NCBI RefSeq assembly: GCF_033763495.1
Contig: NZ_JANRKL010000048.1
Span: 1-64,000 of the forward strand
Length of the DNA: 64,000 bases
From: Haliscomenobacter sp033763495
GTDB lineage: Bacteria > Bacteroidota > Bacteroidia > Chitinophagales > Saprospiraceae
Direction: 5' to 3'
Shown piece by piece: positions 16,398-25,200 of the stretch (position 1 is the stretch's first letter; every line of letters begins with the position of its first letter). Below the pieces are notes generated by a model. That model made no database searches, was not told the origin of the DNA, and saw only the letters and a program-made list of their open reading frames with translations. The position numbers and the translations under genes were made by a program.

Positions 16398-18499
16398 TCC
16401 ACCTTCTTGTACTTCAATCTTATCGCATTTCCTATCACTACCACATCCGAAAAGGCCATAAACAATGCACCCCACATCGGATTGAGGTAGCCCATGGCTG
16501 CCATGGGGATCGCCACAATGTTGTAAGCAAAGGCCCAATACAAACTTTGTTTGATGGTCAGTACCGTATGGGCACTGATGGCGAGGGCCTGAGGCAAACG
16601 TTCCAAATTGCCATTGAGCAATACAATTTGAGCGGATTGGATAGCCGCCTGAGAGCCATTGCTCAAAGAAACCCCGATGGTGGCCTTGGCCAGGGCTGGG
16701 GCATCGTTGATGCCATCTCCGACCATTGCTGTAGGTGCTTCCTGGCTCAATTGGGCAATTTTTTCCAATTTTTGCCCGGGTAATTGTTCTGCAAAAAAAT
16801 GTGCAATGCCTAGCTCTTGAGCTACAGCTTCCGTTTTATGTACTTTGTCTCCACTTAAAATGTAGGGGCGAATGTTGTTGCTTTTGAGGTAGTCGATACA
16901 AGCTTTGGCTTCGGGTTTGATTTGGTCACTGAGGCTAATCGCCGCCAACTGTTCCCCGTTTTTTTGTAAAACCAAGTGCCCTTGCCCATTTTCGGAGGCG
17001 CCCAGGCGATAGCTGTTGCCTTCATCATCGTAGCCCAGCATCCCTTTGCCTTTTTCTTCTTCAACCTTGTTCAAATAAGTAGGACCAAATCTTTGCCCAT
17101 TAAAAATGATTTTGCGTTCCAATTCATTGACCAGGGATTGGGCAATGGGGTGTGAAGAATGCGACTCCAGATCGTAAATGAGGTTTTGCACTTCGGCGGG
17201 CTCTACCCCTGGAGCATAATCTATGTTTTCGATGGTGAATTGTCCGGTGGTCAAGGTCCCGGTTTTGTCAAAAACGATGTTGCGGATTTTGGCAAAAATC
17301 TCCAGGGTTTTCCCTCCTTTAACTAGAATACCGTTGCGGGCCAAACGACCTACCCCAACCATTACTGCGGTTGGTGTGGCCAATCCCATTGCGCATGGAC
17401 ATGAAATGACCAGCACCGCAATGGCATTCATCAGTGCGTTTTTGAAGGCAATGTCGAATAAAAAATAGCTGAGCAAAAAAGTCAAGGCTGAAATGCCCAA
17501 TACGACGGGCACAAAAATGGCACTGATTTTATCGGCCAGGCGTTGGATGTCTGGTTTGTCCTGTTGGGCGGTTTTGACGAGTTCGATCATTTGGCCCAGC
17601 ACCGATTTTTTACCTACCGCCCCTACCGTCAACTGAAAATTCCCACTCAACACCAAAGAGCCCCCAATAACCTGATCGCCAAGCTGTTTGTTAATGGGTA
17701 AACTTTCACCGGTCAACATGGATTCATCAATAGTGGCTTGGCCCATAAAAATCTCGCCATCGGCAGGCACTTTATCACCTTCGTTGACCTGGAGGATGTA
17801 GCCCGGCTGAATTTCCGGATAATGGATGCTGATGATGGTACCGGAAGGCATGATTCGACGAGCGTGTTCGACTTGCAATTTGCTCAATTCCGAAATGGCG
17901 GTAGTGGTTTGGCTCACTGCTCGTTTTTCAATCCAATTGCCCAGTAAAACCAGGGTAAAAATGGTGGCGCATGTTTCGTAAAAAATGTATTGTGCTTCGC
18001 CGCTGATGGTTCCGACCAGGCTGTAAACAAAAGCAGCTGTACCTCCAATAAAAATGAGCACATCCATATTCGGCATGCCATTGCGCAGCGAGCTCCAGGC
18101 GCTTTTGCCAAAGTGCCAGGTTCCCAAAATGAACACAGGTAAACAAATGAAAAACTGCAACCAGGCATTGTGCATCAAAGACCAATGGATGCCCACTGAC
18201 ATCAACAAGTGCCCGCTGAGTAGGGGCAAGGTAAAAATTGCGCCAATGAGTAGTTTGCGTTCCAAGGTCCAAAATTCGGGCTTTTGCTCGGGCTCTACTA
18301 CGGTATAACCGAGTTTGCGGATGCCCCCTTTGGCTTCTTCTATACTGAAATCTTCGTCGACCAGCCGAAACCGAACCTCTTTGGTTTGGAAATTGACATA
18401 GACGTCTTCCAACCCCTTGCGCTCCAGGTAGCGAGTGATACCCGCCGCACAGTTGGCGCAGTCCATTCCATCTACGGTCAGCTCGACTAGTTTTTTCAT
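16394..18499 (-). CDS. copA: Copper-type P1B ATPase
   Basis: A 701-residue cation pump. One N-terminal heavy-metal domain carries the CxxC pair in GMDCANCAAG (C14, C17). The membrane CPC ion motif is C367-P368-C369 in ISCPCAMGLATP, the phosphorylation site is D411 in DKTGTLTTG, the actuator loop is MLTGES and the hinge is GDGINDAPALA. CPC with CxxC points to Cu(I), usually export across the inner membrane, though P1B pumps that feed copper to cuproenzymes have the same motifs. The start at 18499 is chosen because the heavy-metal domain begins there; an upstream in-frame Met lies in the hairpin region. It follows the superoxide dismutase gene on the same strand, a possible metal/oxidative stress pairing. 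Confidence 0.93.
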   Translation of the reverse strand: MKKLVELTVDGMDCANCAAGITRYLERKGLEDVYVNFQTKEVRFRLVDEDFSIEEAKGGIRKLGYTVVEPEQKPEFWTLERKLLIGAIFTLPLLSGHLLMSVGIHWSLMHNAWLQFFICLPVFILGTWHFGKSAWSSLRNGMPNMDVLIFIGGTAAFVYSLVGTISGEAQYIFYETCATIFTLVLLGNWIEKRAVSQTTTAISELSKLQVEHARRIMPSGTIISIHYPEIQPGYILQVNEGDKVPADGEIFMGQATIDESMLTGESLPINKQLGDQVIGGSLVLSGNFQLTVGAVGKKSVLGQMIELVKTAQQDKPDIQRLADKISAIFVPVVLGISALTFLLSYFLFDIAFKNALMNAIAVLVISCPCAMGLATPTAVMVGVGRLARNGILVKGGKTLEIFAKIRNIVFDKTGTLTTGQFTIENIDYAPGVEPAEVQNLIYDLESHSSHPIAQSLVNELERKIIFNGQRFGPTYLNKVEEEKGKGMLGYDDEGNSYRLGASENGQGHLVLQKNGEQLAAISLSDQIKPEAKACIDYLKSNNIRPYILSGDKVHKTEAVAQELGIAHFFAEQLPGQKLEKIAQLSQEAPTAMVGDGINDAPALAKATIGVSLSNGSQAAIQSAQIVLLNGNLERLPQALAISAHTVLTIKQSLYWAFAYNIVAIPMAAMGYLNPMWGALFMAFSDVVVIGNAIRLKYKKVD

Positions 18500-18519
18500 A
18501 TTTGCTTCATTTGAAGGGC

Positions 18520-18543
18520 AGAGACGCAAAATCTTGCGTCTCT
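18520..18543. repeat. GAGACGCA palindrome
   Basis: AGAGACGCAA (18520-18529) pairs perfectly with TTGCGTCTCT (18534-18543) around a 4-base loop. It belongs to the same family as the palindrome at 22231-22258. It lies between the superoxide dismutase and copper ATPase genes and may end or attenuate transcription between them. Confidence 0.75.
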
Positions 18544-18551
18544 ACACAGCA

Positions 18552-19295
18552 TTATAATTTTGCAGTGTTGTAACGTTTTTCAACCTCGGCCCAATTCAAT
18601 ACATTCCAAAAGGCTTTGATGTAATCGGCCCGTTTGTTTTGGTACTTGAGGTAATAGGCATGCTCCCAAACGTCCAAGCCCAAAATAGGAATTCCGCTTT
18701 GTTTTTTAACAATTTTAGTCATCAGGGGGTTGTCCTGATTGGGCGTGGAGCTAATGAAAAGCTCACCTTTGCTGTTTACACATAGCCAGGCCCAACCAGA
18801 ACCAAAACGGCCAGTTGCCTCTGCGGTGAAGGTTTCCTTGAATTTATCGAAGCTACCAAATTTGGCCTCAATGGCTTTGCCCACATTGCCGGAAGGGGCA
18901 CCACCGCCCTGAGGAGACAACAAGGACCAAAACAGGGTATGGTTGAAATGCCCGCCGCCATTGTTGCGGATGGCGGGTTCTTTGCTTGTCACATTAATCA
19001 ACACCAGATCAATGCTCATGGTCGCAAAGGCCGTCCCTGCGACAGCTTTGTTGAGGTTGGTCACATAGGCATTGTGGTGGCGATCGTGGTGGATCTCCAT
19101 GGTCATTTTGTCAAAATGAGGCTCCAGCGCGTCATTTGCAAAAGCGAGTGGCGGGAGGCTAAAGGGGCCGGTTTGTTCTTCACCTGGCAAATCCAGCTCA
19201 TTTTCTAATGTAGGATCAGCCCAAAGGTTGCGGGGCTTAAGTAGGGAAGCAGCAGCTACAAATAAACCGGTACGCAGGAAATTTCGCTTGTTCAT
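18552..19295 (-). CDS. Exported Fe/Mn superoxide dismutase
   Basis: A 247-residue enzyme of the Fe/Mn superoxide dismutase family. The metal-binding first helix is clear (HFDKMTMEIHHDRHHNAYV), as are GGGHFNHTLFW (second His ligand) and LDVWEHAYYLKY (Asp and third His ligand). Unlike cytoplasmic forms it has an N-terminal extension of about 45 residues that begins NKRNFLRTGLFVAAASLL, a twin-arginine-like (KR) or Sec signal, so it probably acts in the periplasm. Fe or Mn preference cannot be assigned with certainty. The start at 19295 begins this signal; a Met 10 codons upstream is less likely. Divergent from the CBS-domain gene. Confidence 0.92.
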   Translation of the reverse strand: MNKRNFLRTGLFVAAASLLKPRNLWADPTLENELDLPGEEQTGPFSLPPLAFANDALEPHFDKMTMEIHHDRHHNAYVTNLNKAVAGTAFATMSIDLVLINVTSKEPAIRNNGGGHFNHTLFWSLLSPQGGGAPSGNVGKAIEAKFGSFDKFKETFTAEATGRFGSGWAWLCVNSKGELFISSTPNQDNPLMTKIVKKQSGIPILGLDVWEHAYYLKYQNKRADYIKAFWNVLNWAEVEKRYNTAKL

Positions 19296-19476
19296 TGATT
19301 GATTTTTTGATAAAACAGTCTCCAACTCCGAGGAGTTCGATTTAGGCCTAAATATAAAGCGCTTCCGGGTTTTATTAAATTTTTGTAAGAATGAGCATTA
19401 AAATTTTCCATTTGCTTCTTTTTTAGTGATAAATTTTACCAAATAAAAAAAATCATTATTATTATGAATCAAAAGA

Positions 19477-19507
19477 GGATTAAACCAAATTTAATCCATT
19501 TTTTTCT
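19477..19507 (+). terminator. Intrinsic-terminator-like hairpin in the leader of the CBS-domain gene
   Basis: GGATTAAA (19477-19484) and TTTAATCC (19490-19497) form a perfect 8-base stem with loop CCAAA, followed by ATTTTTTTCTC. It is oriented to stop plus-strand transcription but lies only 18 bases upstream of the CBS-domain ATG, with no plus-strand gene ending upstream. An attenuator is therefore possible. The stem is AT-rich, so strength is uncertain. Confidence 0.5.
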
Positions 19508-19525
19508 CATCAAACTCGCTCTGCC

Positions 19526-19960
19526 ATGCTATCTGTTAGTCGTCTGCTCAACAACAAGGAAAACAACTCGGTTTGGAGCGTCAGTCCCGACCATATGGTG
19601 ATTGACGCCCTCAATGTAATGTCTGAAAAAGGAATTGGTGCTGTATTGGTAATGGATGGAGACCGCCTGATTGGTATATTTTCAGAGAGGGACTATGCGC
19701 GCAAGGGCATCATTGCCGGGCGAAAGGCTAAGAGCACTCCGGTGACTGAAGTGATGACCCCAAATGTTTTTACCGTATCGCCGAGTATGGATATTGAGGA
19801 TTGTATGACCTTGTTTTCTGAAAAGCGCATTCGCCACCTCCCGGTGGTTGACAATCAGCGTGTAATTGGTATGCTAAGCATTGGCGACATCGTGACCGCC
19901 ATCATCCAAGCGCAAGATCAACAAATCAAATACCTGGAAGCCTACATCACTGGTCAATGA
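19526..19960 (+). CDS. Paired CBS-domain protein
   Basis: A 144-residue soluble protein made of two CBS motifs and little else: MVIDALNVMSEKGIGAVLVMD followed by GIFSERDYARKGI, then VTEVMTPNVFTV and MTLFSEKRIRHLPVVDNQRVIGMLSIGDIV (each split here by family pattern). Such Bateman modules bind adenine nucleotides or related ligands and regulate partner enzymes or transporters. The nearest partner is the NhaD antiporter encoded 97 bases downstream on the same strand, so a regulatory link to ion transport is possible but not shown. Confidence 0.9.
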   Translation: MLSVSRLLNNKENNSVWSVSPDHMVIDALNVMSEKGIGAVLVMDGDRLIGIFSERDYARKGIIAGRKAKSTPVTEVMTPNVFTVSPSMDIEDCMTLFSEKRIRHLPVVDNQRVIGMLSIGDIVTAIIQAQDQQIKYLEAYITGQ

Positions 19961-20057
19961 TTACAAGTGCTAAGCTTCCTTAACCCTTGCCTCAAGTGCC
20001 TTAGTTGCGCATTTGGGGCTTGTTTCATTCACCTATTAATCCTCAATACCTACAACT

Positions 20058-21371
20058 ATGGCCACACTTCTGATCGTTGTTTTTGTGATTGGTTATGCTT
20101 TTATCGCGCTGGAGCACCCCCTGAAGCTGGATAAAGCCGCCTCCGCCATGCTGACTGGTGTTTTATGCTGGATGGTATTGGCTTATGGTTATTCTTCCAT
20201 GCCAGCTGCTGCCGGGACAAGCGGGACGGTTACGGAAATTTTGGAACATTCCCTGTTCGAGCACCTGGGCGAAATTGCTGGTATCCTCTTTTTCCTGTTG
20301 TGCGCGATGACCATTGTTGAACTGGTAGACGTTCACGATGGTTTTCGGGTCATTACGGATCGAATCACCACTACTGACCGAATTAAACTGATGTGGATCA
20401 TTTCCTGGGTCACTTTTTTCCTTTCGGCGGGCTTGGACAATATGACTACCGCCATCATCATGTGTGCATTGATCCGGCGTTTGGTCAAAAAACAGGAAAA
20501 CATCTGGTTATTCGGTGGTTTCGTGATCATCGCAGCCAATGCGGGTGGGGCCTGGTCGCCGATTGGGGACGTTACCACCATTATGTTGTGGATTGGAGGA
20601 CAGGTATCAACGGTGAAAATCATGCAAGCTTTGATTATTCCTTCAGCAGTGAGTCTTTTGGTTCCCTTGTTGGTGGCCAGTTTTTTCCTCAAGGGCAAAA
20701 TGGAAACCAAGAATTTGCAGGAGGAAGACATCAATAAGACCTTCGTTTTACCAGCCTGGGAAAAAAACCTGATGCTGGTATTGGGGGGCGTAGCTTTACT
20801 TTCGGTACCGGTTTTTAAATATTTTACCCATTTTCCGCCCTACATGGGTATTTTATTGTCTTTGGGTATCCTTTGGTACATCACCGAATTTTTGCACCGA
20901 GGTGACCCAAAAGAGGTACAGCATGACTATTCGGTAGGGGCTATGTTGCGGCGGATTGATACACCGAGTATCCTATTTTTCCTGGGCATCTTGCTGGCAG
21001 TAGGTGCATTGGATACTTCAGGCCACTTGACCTTGGCTGCAGATTACCTCAATAATTCGATTGGGAACATTTACTTGATCAATACCATTATTGGATTGCT
21101 TTCTTCGATTGTGGACAATGTACCCTTGGTGGCCGCAGCAATGGGGATGTATGACCTGAACACTTTTGCTACTGATCACCCATTCTGGGAATCATTGGCC
21201 TACTGTGCGGGTACGGGCGGGAGTATTTTGATCATTGGATCGGCGGCCGGTGTAGCTTCCATGGGGATTTTAAAAATCGACTTTTTGTGGTACATGCGCC
21301 ACATTTCCCTTTACGCATTGATCGGATACTTGTGTGGTATCGGTACGTATTATTTGATGAGCCACGGATAA
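20058..21371 (+). CDS. nhaD: NhaD-type Na+/H+ antiporter
   Basis: A 437-residue inner-membrane protein with about 11-12 hydrophobic segments. NhaD-type hallmarks are visible: SAGLDNMTTAIIMCALIRRL, and the following AANAGGAWSPIGDVTTIMLW, with polar and charged residues inside membrane segments; a second DNVPLVAAAMGMYDL repeat lies near residue 355, giving the inverted-repeat architecture of the ion transporter superfamily. It exchanges Na+ or Li+ for H+ for pH and salt tolerance. It is transcribed after the CBS-domain gene and ends in a large repeat hairpin. Confidence 0.92.
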   Translation: MATLLIVVFVIGYAFIALEHPLKLDKAASAMLTGVLCWMVLAYGYSSMPAAAGTSGTVTEILEHSLFEHLGEIAGILFFLLCAMTIVELVDVHDGFRVITDRITTTDRIKLMWIISWVTFFLSAGLDNMTTAIIMCALIRRLVKKQENIWLFGGFVIIAANAGGAWSPIGDVTTIMLWIGGQVSTVKIMQALIIPSAVSLLVPLLVASFFLKGKMETKNLQEEDINKTFVLPAWEKNLMLVLGGVALLSVPVFKYFTHFPPYMGILLSLGILWYITEFLHRGDPKEVQHDYSVGAMLRRIDTPSILFFLGILLAVGALDTSGHLTLAADYLNNSIGNIYLINTIIGLLSSIVDNVPLVAAAMGMYDLNTFATDHPFWESLAYCAGTGGSILIIGSAAGVASMGILKIDFLWYMRHISLYALIGYLCGIGTYYLMSHG

Positions 21372-21390
21372 GCGCCGAAGGCGCCTAAAT

Positions 21391-21517
21391 TCTTAGGTGA
21401 AGCCCTTAGGTGAACTTAGGTGTCTTAGGTGGTGAATAATATACCCCTGCGGAGCAGGGCTTTTTTTTCTTTCCACCACCTAAGACACCTAAGTTCACCT
21501 AAGGGGTTCACCTAAGA
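21391..21517. repeat. Long inverted repeat built from CTTAGGTG units
   Basis: Arms at 21391-21434 and 21474-21517 are complementary at 43 of 44 bases. Each arm is itself four tandem copies of a CTTAGGTGAA-like unit. The 39-base loop carries a compact terminator (21445-21468). The element lies between the convergent nhaD and lipoprotein genes and could form a very stable cruciform or RNA hairpin. Confidence 0.92.
21445..21468 (+). terminator. Intrinsic terminator of nhaD
   Basis: CCCTGC (21445-21450) pairs with GCAGGG (21454-21459) across loop GGA and is followed by eight T residues at 21461-21468. It sits in the loop of the CTTAGGTG inverted repeat and would end transcription from nhaD. Confidence 0.75.
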
Positions 21518-21528
21518 AAAGTTATATT

Positions 21529-22161
21529 TTATTCTCCTCCTTCAACCAATTCCCGGCCAGCCTGGGTAAAGGCTTCCAGGTCGGCCAAAAGCACCTTAGC
21601 TTGTTCGGCGATGTTGTGGAGTTCTTCGACGTTTTGGTTCAACTTTTGGCGAATGCTGGAAGCCACCAATACCATATGAAAGTCGTTTCCGGACTCCAGC
21701 ACGCTGGTTACTTTATCAATGCTTTGACCAGCTTCTTTGTAGGTTACATCCCATTTTTTGCGCAGTTCAGCATTTTTTGACAATTCATCCTTACGGAGCT
21801 TCTCGTTGTGGATGTTGTTGCTCAATTGATCCAGGGTACCAAAGTATTCGTCCGAACTTTTTCCAACGCGTTCAAAATCACTTTTCAGTTTGTTGTAGCG
21901 AGCCTGAATGCCCGTCCATTCTTTTTCAAAATCCTTGGACACTTCGGGCAAGTCGGGATTGGCTTGAGTAAGGCTTTCTTCGGCTTCTTGCAGGGTTTCT
22001 ACTACCTGCGAAGAAAGTTTGACCCGGTTTTTTTCAAAAGACTCGATAGAGCTTTTTAAAACCTCTCCGTGTTTCAAGGCTTTTTTAGTCGTTTCCCAGC
22101 GGCATGCGCCCAGGGTGAGCACCAGCAAAAGCAAGGTGCCAATCATGGTTTTACGAATCAT
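21529..22161 (-). CDS. Coiled-coil lipoprotein of unknown function
   Basis: A 210-residue protein with a lipoprotein signal peptide ending in the lipobox LTLGAC, so it is probably anchored in the outer or inner membrane. The rest is almost all charged alpha helix, with coiled-coil-like heptads in SFEKNRVKLSSQVVETLQEAEESL and similar stretches. It resembles DUF2959-type helical lipoproteins only in general character. It lies downstream of the caspase-hydrolase gene on the same strand with a gap of about 100 bases that contains a GTAGAGACGCA palindrome, so co-transcription is possible but may be attenuated. The start at 22161 begins the signal peptide. Confidence 0.78.
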   Translation of the reverse strand: MIRKTMIGTLLLLVLTLGACRWETTKKALKHGEVLKSSIESFEKNRVKLSSQVVETLQEAEESLTQANPDLPEVSKDFEKEWTGIQARYNKLKSDFERVGKSSDEYFGTLDQLSNNIHNEKLRKDELSKNAELRKKWDVTYKEAGQSIDKVTSVLESGNDFHMVLVASSIRQKLNQNVEELHNIAEQAKVLLADLEAFTQAGRELVEGGE

Positions 22162-22230
22162 TTTAAGGTTGAATTGCATAAGTAAATGACAGAATCGTGT
22201 AGGGCAGAAAATTATTCTGGATGCTGAAGG

Positions 22231-22258
22231 GTAGAGACGCAGGGCAGTGCGTCTCTAC
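22231..22258. repeat. GTAGAGACGCA palindrome
   Basis: GTAGAGACGCA (22231-22241) and TGCGTCTCTAC (22248-22258) are perfectly complementary around the loop GGGCAG. It lies 4 bases after the stop of the caspase-hydrolase gene. The same core occurs at 18520-18543, so this is a dispersed repeat that may also work as a transcript 3' end. Confidence 0.85.
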
Positions 22259-22262
22259 TGTA

Positions 22263-25200
22263 TTATTTTTTCAACAGATCCAAAATTTTGTTCAAACTAT
22301 CCCCAACTGTGAAATAGTTCAAATGATGGCATTTGACGTCAAAAAACAAAGGTGCAGGCTTGCGTTTGTTAGGCACCCGCTGTATACTAGTGACGTCTAC
22401 AGCGATATCATTTGCTTCGGTGTAAAAAAGGGCAGCTACATTTTTGAACAGCTTGTTGACCAAACGTTTGGCTTGATTGTCTGTTTCCAAAAATTGGTCA
22501 AGGTGCCCGGCGACGACATAGTAGGGGATTCCGGGGTCTTTGCTTTGCTCCAGGTTTTTGAGAAAATTACTTTTGTCATTAAAGTTCATTTGCTCAAGGC
22601 TGATTGTCAGTTTTTTAGAGCCATTCAGGATTCCCATAATGCTGGCAATACCTGGAATGGCTAATCCAATGTTGATGGCCAGGGGCAAAAGCAGTAAGGC
22701 ATTATCCCGGTATTTGGTCAAGTTGGCCAGGTTCGAACCTCCATTGGGTGTGCCAGCGAGGATGAGCTTAGTCACTACTGTATTACCGCCTAATTGCTCA
22801 ATATAGTAACGAGAAACCAGGCCGCCCATAGAATGCGCCAGGATCGTGAACTTTTTCCGAAGCATACCTCTTCGCTCAGCTTTAATTCCTACTGCTGCCA
22901 GTGCTTCTTTCAATTTCCCGGCATTGGCATCAATGGTAGAGTTGAGGTTTTCGTAATCGTAGGCGAGCACCAGGTCTACGGTTTTATCCCGAAGGGCTTG
23001 CTCCATTCCCATGGCCATTTCCTGGGTATTGCCGATGATTCCATGAACGACCAGTAGGATGTTTTTTGCGGCGCTTACCTTTTCTTTTACACCAGTGTCG
23101 TGGTAAATGGGTTCTCCATCTTTGTATTCAATCCAGCAGAGTTTGTTGAGGTTATCGTTACCCAACACAACTTTGAAAAAACAAAGTTTGAGCGCGCGAA
23201 ACACACTTTTACTTTCTGCTTTAACATCGGGAATGCTGCGAATTGCCACCTCAACTTTGCCAGAATTATTGGCTTTGGCTTCTCCAACCGGAATAAAATC
23301 CTCGCCATCAAAGGTTAGGGGAAGAATGAATTCACCCTCCTTCAATTGTTCATCCAACTCAATGAGCAATGGATTTTTTTCCAGGTCAGCATCATTTTGT
23401 AAATCATTCAATTCCAGGGTATCTGCACTGCTACTGCTTAAATCGCGGCTGGAATATTCCAGCGACATCAGGTTATTCCAACCCAAAATCTGGGGTAAAG
23501 AAGCCACACTGTTCAGATCCCGAGTGGAGCTACCTGCTGAAGACAAAGAAACATTGGCGCGGAAGGTATCGTGGCCTTTGATGGTGATTTTGCCACCAGC
23601 CAGTTTGGTTTCGGTTTTATTGATTTCCCCGGCCTGGACGCTGATCTTAAAGATGATGGTTTTGCTGAACCAGTCATTTTCAGGGGCTTTTTTGTCCTGG
23701 CCTTTTTTGACCAAATCCCTGGTACTGGAGAGATCAGCAACCCCCTTGTTACTGGCTTTCCAAAATTCGGTCGTTTCTCCTAACCCTTCAAGGTCGTCCT
23801 TTTCGAGCAAAAAGTCTTCGTTGATCTTGGTCGTACTGATGATGAACTTCACAATTTCAACACTTTCCTTTTTGCCATTGGGCACTTCAAACTCCAAAAA
23901 CTGAGGTTGTACAAATTGATCTTGGCCGGGGATTTCATCGGCAGTGAGGTAATCGCCATTTAGGGAAACCACGCCATATTTGCCTGAAAAATAAAGGGCT
24001 TTGCAAAACAGGGTAGCCGCAGTTGCATTTTTTAGTTCCAAATCCAGGGGCAGAATGTATTGTCCGTTCAAATTCTTGCCCAATTGTACATTGATGACCT
24101 CGGTGTTAGGGTTAGCTGGGTCGATGATCCCTTTGGTCAAAACCTGGCCCGTATCGGAGTTTTTGGCGGTGATTTGGAAGGCATTGCGGTTGAATAGGGT
24201 ACTGCGATTGTCCAACATGAGGTTTTGCTCCCATTTGGCCATGCCATCCAGGATTTCGATGGCCAATTCAAATACTTTATCGTCATCATCACCACCAATC
24301 CTCTTTAGTAAGGTGTTGCTTTCCTGGTTGAAAATTTCCAATACATCCTGATCCAAATCCAGCCGATATTTGCCACCCACTTTTCCTTCCACCAATTCAA
24401 AATAGGGGGATAGCCGGGTTTTCCCCATTTTTTGTTGAGCACTCAAGTAGGCTTGATATCGCTTTTTCCCTTTTTCGGTGGTTTTGAGTGCGATGGTATA
24501 GGGCGTGCTGGGCAAACTGAGCAATCGCGCGTCATAACTGCCGTTCATGTCCAAGGCCAAATTGTTGGCTAAAACCACCGTACTGTCTTGAAAACCAACG
24601 CTGCTGGTACTGGCTCGCCCTATGGCCTTGCCTGTTTTCCGGTCTACAATTTCAAATTCGGCGATTTTATTCAACTCGGTCGAAAGCCCATGGATGGCAC
24701 CACAATTGATGTTCCAGGCATTTTTTTCATTGGCGCTCAACAAATAAACCCTACGTTGAGTAAGGTCACTGGCTGATCCCAAATTCAAAAATTTCTGATA
24801 AGGATTGAAACCGGCAATGGGTTCGAACTGGGGGTGTTGTTTTTCAACAGACCTAAACATCGAAGCCTGACACCGGGTGTACAAATCAGCGTAACTGACG
24901 TTAGGATCATTTGCGAGCACATTCAGCAAATTGAAAGAAAACATACCACGTTGATTCTTCAATTCAAATGCTTTTTCCTGCCGATCGCAAGCCGACATCA
25001 TCAAATGTGTTGCCAAAGGCAGCTGATTGGGCCGGGGGCCCTGAGGGAAATTTTTGACAAAATGACCGTTCAGGTAAGAGGCGTAGGGGCGGGCTTCGGT
25101 CCGGTCCGGGAAAAAGAATTGCCGGGATTTTCCGTGGTTGACATCGTCGATGGCCCGGGTCATTGTTCCCGAATGGCAACAATCAAAAATGGTCACTACA

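Noticed and set aside
21391..21517. CTTAGGTG direct repeats considered as a CRISPR-like array
   Set aside because: The units are tandem with almost no spacers and arranged as one inverted repeat; no cas genes are near.
23107..23904. A 265-codon open frame on the plus strand antisense to the caspase-hydrolase gene
   Set aside because: It is Ser/Leu-rich with no recognisable domain, and the opposite strand shows clear conserved motifs in the same stretch; it is a shadow frame.
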